Part shown: piece after piece, positions 56,389 to 64,000 of the stretch
Layout: the number at the start of each line of letters is the position of its first letter
Position numbering within the stretch: the stretch's first letter is position 1
Source: Mallotus nudiflorus
Taxonomy: Eukaryota; Streptophyta; Magnoliopsida; Malpighiales; Euphorbiaceae
DNA: 64,000 bases
Assembly: GCA_947683625.1 (NCBI GenBank)
Contig: CANTUR010000417.1
Span: forward strand, 310,001 to 374,000
Direction of reading: 5' to 3'
Notes under the pieces: model-generated
What the model saw: only the letters and a program-made list of their open reading frames with translations
What the model was told of the DNA's origin: nothing
Databases searched by the model: none
Position numbers and translations under genes: made by a program

Positions 56389-58250
56389 TAACTAATAGAG
56401 ATTTCTCTTTAATCAACTAAATTTTAGGTGTTCAGAAATTTCAAAATCAACATCTAATAGTTGTTTTCATCTAAAACATTTACAAATTTAATCAACTCTA
56501 TTTTGAAATATTTTTCTCATAAGTTGATAGCTGATTTATATTTATTTTTATTTGGACTATTTTTATCCTTATCAGAAATAACTAATAACAAACAATTTCA
56601 TTTAAATTAATGTATATAATTAAATTTTTTACAATTCATAATAAAATAAATACTATTTTAACTTATAATTAGTAATTAAATAATTATAATATTTATACTT
56701 ATAAAATTTTAAAAATTTATACACATAAGATTTATATTTTAAAGCTCCTATTTACATAATTTCTATCTATAATTCTAATAATATAAAATTATATTTAAAA
56801 ATAATTATATCTTTAACAGTTATTTGACATAGTAATAAAAGAAAAAAGATAAAATTTTACCAAATGGTTCAACCACTAACTATTAACTATTAGTTATCAG
56901 CAATTCCTAGTAGTTAAAGCAAACAGATCGTAAGTTTACTCCTACCTTTCAAAATTTTTATTCCAGGAGTAAAAGAATTTTTAAGTACCAATTCTTTCTA
57001 TTTTCATGCAAATGCTCACTCTTTTGTGCAACATTTTAGCCTGTAAAATTAGTTGCATTTATAAGAAAAATGCACATATGCGTGTGCATATAGATATATT
57101 TTTTGAAAGGAATCGAATTTATTATTGATCAAATAACAAGCACTCGAGAAGGATTTATAAATTCATTGAGGCAAGCATGTAAGAGGGCTGGCTGCCTTTG
57201 CAAGGGGATGGGCTATATGTCTATATGTTAAAAACATATATTCTTGTTAAGACCATGAATCTCAAAATCATGAATAAAATGGTTAAGCAGACTAATTGTA
57301 AATTCATAATTATAACGTAAAATGTGCAAAAATGGATTTTCAAAGATGAAAACAAATGATACAAAAAGGTAGTTATTTATATTTTTTTTCATAATTGTAT
57401 TCTAATATAAAATAAAATATTTTAATTTAATTTTCAAAAACATGAAAAGGTTATTCATATTTTTATTTGATATTTTATTACTTTTTTCATATATTTATTC
57501 TACTCATTTTCTATTTTATTCAATTATATTTGTACTTTCTATTATTTTTTTGTAAATGTTTATAAAAATATTAGTAATTTTAAAAAAGTTAAAATTTCAT
57601 GGTATTTGTGAAAGAAATTTTACTTTCATAACATGTACAACTTTATTCTTTATAAATCATGTGGTTCTTTTTTAAAAAAACAATATCGTGGCATTTTAAC
57701 TTTCTGAAAGAAGCGTAATTATGAAAAAAATTAAAATATATTTTATTTTTCATAATACAAGAAATAGATAAAAAAATATATCAAATAAAAATATAAAAAT
57801 TAATAATATCTTCCTACTTTTATATACTCAAATCAATATACAATGAATAATAAATAATAAAAATTTTAATTGAAGACTTATTTTATAAAAAGTATCTATT
57901 TTAATTTATGAAAAAATTATAAATTATAATTTTTTATTTAATTTTATTGTCATTAATTTTTTGATACATTTATTTTAACTATTTCTACTTTATTTAAGAA
58001 TATCTATACTTTCTATTGTTATTTCATTAGGAATAAAGTGACATTATTGCAACTATTTAAAAAGTATCTTAAATTTAAAAATAGTAATAATTTATAAAAA
58101 TAATTTGTGGTACTAGAAAAATAAATTTGTGATTCTTTTTTTAAAAATAATCTTAATTTTACGTAATAACACTTTGAGTTTAAAATAGCATTAATATTTT
58201 GCGGAAAAATAACAATTATAAAAAAAAAAAAACAATTTCAGAAATCCTAA
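56389..58250. other. AT-rich intergenic DNA with short repeat relics
   Basis: No gene. Positions 56403-56935 contain phrases such as AACTATTAACTATTAGTTATC and CAGCTACTAGTTGC-like text related to the end of the preceding MITE, so a second relic is possible. The T-run plus GGAATCGAATTTATTATTGATCAAATAAC stretch at 57100-57140 resembles a retroposon tail in reverse orientation. Confidence 0.4.
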
Positions 58251-59287
58251 CAAGAGGCATAATCAAGCCGAATAGTTCATGATTCATCCGAAACTCAACT
58301 CGAAAAAAACTCATTTGTGTTCGTTTGTTAAGCTAAATGAATCGACCTCAAATTTTATTTTTAGGCTTGTAAACTAAACGAATTGAGTCTAAACTTTTTT
58401 AAATTCAACTTGTTAAAACTTGTAAACATACTCATTTATAGGCTCATTTACAGATTATTTATAGGCTCATAAATAAATTCGTTATATTATATGGTAATAT
58501 AAATAGATATAATTTAATTTAAATATTATTTAATTTAGTAAGTCAATATTATACAATAATAATTTTATACTAAGCAACGACAATGCTAATTGAAATTAGC
58601 AGTAATTAATATAAAATATTACCTACAACAATATCATGTACTCATGATAATATTATATAATTTTTTTGCGTGTAAATTAATATTAATATTATAATAAGTA
58701 AATATTATACAATACTAATTAAATATTTAACAAATAATAAATTTTTTGATAAATAAAAAATTAAGTAATATTTATATTTTAAAGTAATATATAAGTACTA
58801 ATATTAAATAATGAAAATTTAAAGTAATAGGTAAATATAAATTGAATTATAAATTATAATTCAATTTGTATTATATTATTGCAAAACTATATAATTTTAA
58901 GTTAAACTATGTATTTTTTTACTTTTGATGTAAATATAAACAACTTTCGTAATCTAATTCCCTAATCTATAAACTGTATAGTTTTACAATTACCTTTAAA
59001 TGAAATAAACATCTTTAACAACAAAAAATAAATTTTTAATATAAATATAATATTAAGTAAATATAAATTATATAATTTTAATATTATAAGTAATTTTAAT
59101 ATTATAAAAATATGTAATTTGAGGTTATAAAATAATGTAATTTCTAATTATAAAAATATATTAATTTAAACTCGTTAAACACAAATTTAAATTAAGATTG
59201 AGCCAGATCTTTGAAAACTCGAGCTAAATTTGAGTTGGATAATTTTTAAAAGAGATTTTTGAAGTCGGGTTTTATTATACGCCTACT
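58251..59287. mobile_element. Putative non-autonomous DNA transposon
   Basis: The left end AGGCATAATCAAGCCGAAT and the right end (opposite strand) AGGCGTATAATAAAACCCGA are similar inverted ends. Subterminal CTCGAACTC/CTCGAGTT-type phrases occur near both ends (ACTCAACTCG at 58291; ACTCGAGC at 59217). The interior is AT-rich, about 1 kb, with no coding capacity. The family is not assigned. Confidence 0.35.
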
Positions 59288-62278
59288 CCCAAATGTCATT
59301 AGCTAAGATAGAGTAGCAATCTCCCCATGGACCCTATCAATGAATTTCCTTGCCTTGCCATTTTGTCTGCACCTCACCTTTCTCAAGTGGAAAGTGGTCA
59401 ATATATTTTATTTTTCATAAAATAAGAAAGTAAAAAAAAAATAAACTGAAAATTTTAAAAATTAATAATTTCTTCATTGTTTTTCATAAGTTAAAATAAA
59501 TTATTTTTAAATAAAATAATTATTTTATTTTAAAATAAATCATACAAGAATTACAAATAGTTATTTTATCATTTCACTCATTTTCAATTAAAAGTTAAAA
59601 TTCTATAATCTATCATTTTTGTCATATAATATCATCATTTCAAATCACGTTATGTAATTTGCTTTTAGTTTCGAACAAACTAAATCATAAAATAGCTTTT
59701 AATCAGAAAATTACTACGCATAGGGTTGAAAATAAAGTAAAAATATTGGTGTTTACCACATATAAAACCTGAAACCTATCTAAAGTTCCATAATTAGGAA
59801 TATTAATAAATTAAAATGAATTTAGTTGTTAATTTTAGTGATGATTAGAAGTGAAATTGAGAATGATTTGGTAATTGTTTGGTGGGGTGGTAGGAGCTTT
59901 GGGAGAATTAACTAAAACTAAAGTATGGCTGAAAGGTTCATTTATAGGTGTGACAGTGCAGTCTTTAGCTTATTGTTTGCATGGAATGAAACATCCCTTC
60001 ATTCCTTCTCTAAAAAACATTATTGAAAATGACTCTTCATGCTTTGCATAAATGAACCTATAAGCTAACTTTCTTTTCAATGGAAGATGTTAGGACCTTT
60101 TTTTTTTCTGCAAAAAATAAGATTTCATTAATAAAATAGAGACCATACAAAGAAAACAAGTGATATATATATATATATAATGCAATGATTTTCAAATAAG
60201 CAAAGTAAATTCTTGAAAAGTATCATTTGAATTCTTCACAAAATACTCTTCTTTTTAGTCTTTATAGTGTAAAAATTCTCATGTTTCAAGTTTTAAAGAG
60301 AAAGGGGAGGATTTTCCATAACTACTAAAGTTTCCAAATACCTGTTATAACAATATTAAAAATATTAATATTAATTTATCGAAAAAAGAAGAAAAAAAAA
60401 TTATCCACGATCGTTAACGGGTTTCTTGTAATCACCATTCATTGAAATAAACAAAATTTATAAAACCCATAAATAAAATCTATAAATTTTCAAAATAATT
60501 ACCTAAATAAATAAAGAACACTAGCTTAATAGAAAATAAAAAAGTAGGACTTCCACCATGATTAATTCATATAGTCTAATCACTCAAATACAATTTCAAA
60601 TGAATGCCAGCTTTATGATTAAAAAAAAAAAAAAACTTAATTGTAAAATCATTGACCACAGTAATTTGGAAAAAAAAATATATTTCATATTCCATAAATA
60701 GATGAATTTTCCATTTGAATGTGAATTATTTATTTTCAATATAACAAAAAAAATTAGTTTAAAATGCAAAATATTAATCACAGAGTTTTAATCTTCAAGC
60801 GTAATCATTTATTTTCTTGTCAAGTTTTCTTTTTGTCTTGAGAGACAAAAAACTGTTTTTGTTAAATTTTAAATTTAGTGATGGATTTTTTTTTTCACAA
60901 AAAAGAATAATTGAGATGAATAAATTCAAAGAATATATTACATTTATAAAAGATATTTTGAATAAATTGTATAAATGAATTTTATTTTGAATTTTGAAAA
61001 AAATATATTTTACTTCCGTATGATGTTTATTTTAAAACTGCTGCGATCATAAATATAAAAATTAAAACATATAATCTTTCACATTTAAAAATTAATTAAC
61101 TAAAAGAACTATGTGTGTGTATATATATATATAGTTAGAATGGCAAATTAACTTGCTCTGCCCTTCATATCGATGGAGTACTAAAAAAATGCATATAAGT
61201 GTGAATTTAAAATTAAAATTAATTTGAGCGTAAAAGGTTAAATAGTTTTAAGATAAAACAAAAGTTAAATAATTTAGTGATACATATTTTTTAAATATTA
61301 TCAATTAAATGTTTGGCCTTTACATCTCTTTTTCTGTTAAAAAAACAGATTGAGCAAATATTAAAATTTAAAAAGTTTATAATTTACTAATAAAATTTAC
61401 TAAATTCAGAAATAAAAAAAAATAGAAATGAAAACGAAAATTAACGGAGTTGCACATGGTTATAAACCTCACTTGATTTTAGGTTTAAAAAAACTATAAA
61501 AACTTATAATTAGAAAAATGAAACAAACATATGTTTGGTTTAATCACATTAAATAATTTCTTTTATTTCTAAAAAAAATTATTTTTAAATAAATTTTTAT
61601 TTATAAAATGTATTTAGTTCAAATGAATAATTTATAAAATTTATTTTTAATAAATTTTATAATTTTTTTATATTATATCTCATAAAAATTTAGAATTTAA
61701 ATTTACTTTGATATAAATTTAAAATTTAAATTAATTTTTAGTTCATACAAAAATATCATTCTAAATGAAAAGATATTTTATAAAATAAAAATAATAAAAG
61801 ATATTTTAATTATTTAAAAATATAAATTTATAAATTATAAAATTTATTTATAAATTTTTCATCTAATTATAATTAACTTTACAAATTTAGTAATTTAAAA
61901 TTACAAAATAAATTTTACAAAATATTTACTTAAATCAAAGCACATAATTTTATAAAATTCTTTTATATCAAAAAGACACTAAACTAAATATAAAAGAAAA
62001 GAAAATGTTTGGGTGCTCCCAACCCTAACTTTTATCTCTCTCTTTTGAGATACAAAAATTGGTCCCTCCTCTTTCCCTCCTCTTCTTCACTCTTCCTTCT
62101 CTCTTTTGATTTGATTTGATTTTGATTCTCGACCATCACTGCACTTCAATTCAATGTCTCTTCTAAACCTTAAACATAACCAAAACCCAAACCAAAACCA
62201 CCACCCTCACCCTCATATTCAATAACAGTACGATACAATCAAGAATCAAGAAACCAAAGAAATCAAGAAACCAAGAAA
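59288..62278. other. Intergenic DNA and 5' flank of the KRP-type gene
   Basis: Mostly AT-rich, with no gene. An inverted-repeat structure lies at 59933-60056. A T-run at 60097-60106, followed by a phrase ending in ATTTCATTAATAAAATAGAG, looks like a reversed retroposon tail. From about 62030 the sequence becomes C/T-rich (CTCTCTC, CCTCCTCTTCTTC), then A/C-rich (CCAAAACCCAAACCAAAACC). This is typical of a plant promoter-proximal region and 5' UTR for the downstream gene. Confidence 0.45.
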
Positions 62279-62473
62279 ATGGGCAAGTACATAAGGAAGT
62301 CTAAAATCACTGGTGATGTTAAAGTAGTCATGGAATCCACCACCTTAGGTGTTCGTACAAGGGCTAAAGCACTGGCTCTTGCTGCTGACTCCTCTTCCTA
62401 CATCCAGCTTAGAAACCGTCCCATTGAAAAGCCTCCTTTTTTGCTTAATGAAAACAACAAACTGCTTCATCAT

Positions 62474-62505
<32 letters not shown>

Positions 62506-62760
62506 GAAAGAACAAGCTAAAGAAGACCAAGATTCTTGTTGTAGCAGGAAATTGAACTCTAAAGGGAGTTCAAGAATCAGCACAAGGTCTTATAATAAGG
62601 GGAGTAAGGACTGTGAGGAGGAGGAAGAAGAATATAAAGAAAAAGGAGAAGGGTGTTTTGGGAAGAAAGAAGAGATGTTAGGTTTCATGTGTGAAGCTGA
62701 GGATTTTGGTGTTGAGGTTTCTTTTGCAGATAATTATTTGGACTTTGAATCAAGAGAGAG
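62279..62760 (+). CDS. KRP: KRP/ICK-type cyclin-dependent kinase inhibitor, exon 1 (partial gene)
   Basis: ATG at 62279 opens a 482-nt exon encoding 160 residues plus two bases, ending at the donor AG|GTATAT (62761). The N-terminus MGKYIRKSKITGDV and the motif GVRTRAKALAL...YIQLRNRPIEKP (residues 24-52) are diagnostic of plant KRPs. A His5-Gln8 tract lies at residues 64-76, and an acidic run with charged, probably disordered sequence follows. The exon ends at DFESRER, where KRPs continue with the STREST-type motif. The CDK- and cyclin-binding C-terminus is outside the window. KRPs bind and inhibit CDK-cyclin complexes in the nucleus and promote exit from division or endoreduplication. Neighbouring PRT1 suggests the KRP5 (or KRP3/5) ortholog. 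The apparent 188-codon reading frame past 62760 is intron read-through. Confidence 0.9.
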
Positions 62761-64000
62761 GTATATAATTATGTGCCTTTTTTTTTTTTTTTTTTCAAAC
62801 ATGGGTTTTCTTCATTATTTTTTTCTTCTTCTTTTTGGGTGCTGAGTTTCAAATGTGGCTGCCTTTTCTGGGTTCATTTTGTATTTGGCTATCTTTTTTT
62901 TTTTTTTTTCCATTTTCATTTTCATTTTTTTTCAGTTTTTGGGTGTTTTATGTTCTTTTTACTTGCAGCAGTTTCTGTATGATTTAATTTTCTAGAGGAA
63001 ATTTTGAGTCTTTTGTTGTCCTCTGTTTCAATATTCTTTGTGCCTGTCATCTTAGAAAGAATCCATCCATATTCTGTAACTCTTTTTGAAAAAAAAAAAA
63101 ATTTGAAGAACCTCACAAAGGGGAATTTTCAGGCACTGATATGCTCATTTGGTGTATTCCTGGCATGCTATGAAGGGTTTTAGATGTTTCTTTTTTTAAC
63201 TTTAAAAACAAATTATGATCATGCATATTTTCTTAATTTTTTTGTTCCTTATAGTTTTTGTCAAGTAATTATTAATGGTGGTATTTTTCTGTACATTGAA
63301 AGTGCTGTTTTTCCTTTCAGGTTTTTGTTTAGTAGTTGCTAATTGTGCTGTCTATTTCACTCACCTTTTGTTTTAGGAGCTGGACTAGCGGTGCAATACA
63401 ACTTATGCTAATGGTGTTAGCATTTATTTTCTTTTAATTCTTTTTTTTGGGTTCTGATTTGTTTCAGTGCTTTCACTTTCATGTGATTCATTAATATTGT
63501 TTCTATTACCTAAATATTGCTTTTGATGTTTGAGACTTGTGAAAGGTACTTCTTTTAATTAATTATAGGTTTCCATTTTCAACATGTTTGTCCACATGCA
63601 GAGTTATTAATTTTGCAAGTTGTCTTTCTCTGAAACTGATTTATATTTTTTGTTTCAATATACCACATAAATAGAGTAAAGAATATTTTTTTTTGTTGAT
63701 GTTTGATCTCTTTAAACATCATTAGTTGAAAACAGTGAGATTATTCTATTCTTTGGTTTGCTTTTATTGTCAATATTAGTTCATGAATTCTTTTTGTTTT
63801 GAAACTCTGGTAAAATTTTATTTTGAACTGTGGAATAAGCAATAAATATGGATTCAATTGGTATATTTAATACATAGTACTTGAACCTGAAAAAACAAAA
63901 ATGGTGCCATCATGAAGTGTAATGTTGTAGGTCTGAATTATGCAATTTTTTGCTTTTTCACAGAAAATTTGTTTTTTCTTGTAATGCTAAGTGCCAATAA
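62761..64000 (+). other. Intron 1 of the KRP-type gene (runs off the window)
   Basis: T-rich intronic sequence follows the GTATAT donor. No exon encoding the expected RSTREST-like continuation was found before position 64000, so the intron is at least 1.2 kb. Long T-runs at 62778-62796 and 62897-62909 give spurious Phe-rich reading frames. Confidence 0.75.

Overview
This is nuclear DNA of a flowering plant, almost certainly a eudicot. Two host genes have GT-AG introns, the spacer is very AT-rich, and most of the window is Ty3-gypsy LTR retrotransposon. I cannot name the species. There is no bacterial, organellar or CRISPR signal.

Host genes. A complete 7-exon gene on the + strand (2680-6565) encodes a 402-residue RING-RING-ZZ ubiquitin ligase of the PRT1 (PROTEOLYSIS 1) type, the N-degron E3 for aromatic N-termini. 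At the far right (62279 onward) is the first exon of a KRP/ICK-type cyclin-dependent kinase inhibitor, also on the + strand. Its remaining exons lie beyond the window. From memory, PRT1 (AT3G24800) and KRP5 (AT3G24810) are adjacent in Arabidopsis, so this looks like an ancestral gene pair now separated by about 56 kb of transposon-rich DNA.

Between them is a nest of elements. (1) A minus-strand solo LTR of a Tekay/Del-like chromovirus starts at 9238 and resumes at 48229-48736. (2) A plus-strand LTR of the same broad family is inserted in it (12068-12234, 23712 to about 24240, 48175-48228). (3) Inside that sits a nearly complete minus-strand Tekay element (12235-23706) with 3.24-kb LTRs, initiator-tRNA PBS, gag, PR-RT-RH-IN-chromodomain and AGAAG target duplications. 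(4) A plus-strand Tat/Ogre-like element follows (about 24241-40031), with a tRNA-Arg-type PBS, gag, protease, RT, two RNase H domains and integrase. (5) Last is a decayed minus-strand element arranged internal-LTR-internal-LTR (40039-48174). Outside the nest are a partial LTR at the left edge (1-1718), a clean solo LTR with AAATG duplications (53149-56150), a SINE-like insertion (8707-8908) and several MITE-like relics.

The most unusual part is the 5-kb region between integrase and the 3' LTR of the Tat-like element. It carries two intron-containing genes on the antisense strand: a DUF7745-like relic (34000 to 32854) and a plant-mobile-domain (PMD) gene with a coiled-coil and acidic tail (37144 to 34473). 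Around and inside these genes, and in the LTRs, lies a dispersed array of the perfect palindrome GAGGCGATCGCCTC. Two minisatellites (37-bp and about 45-bp units) lie just before the polypurine tract. All retroelement coding regions are broken, mainly by TAG stops of the kind produced by cytosine deamination.
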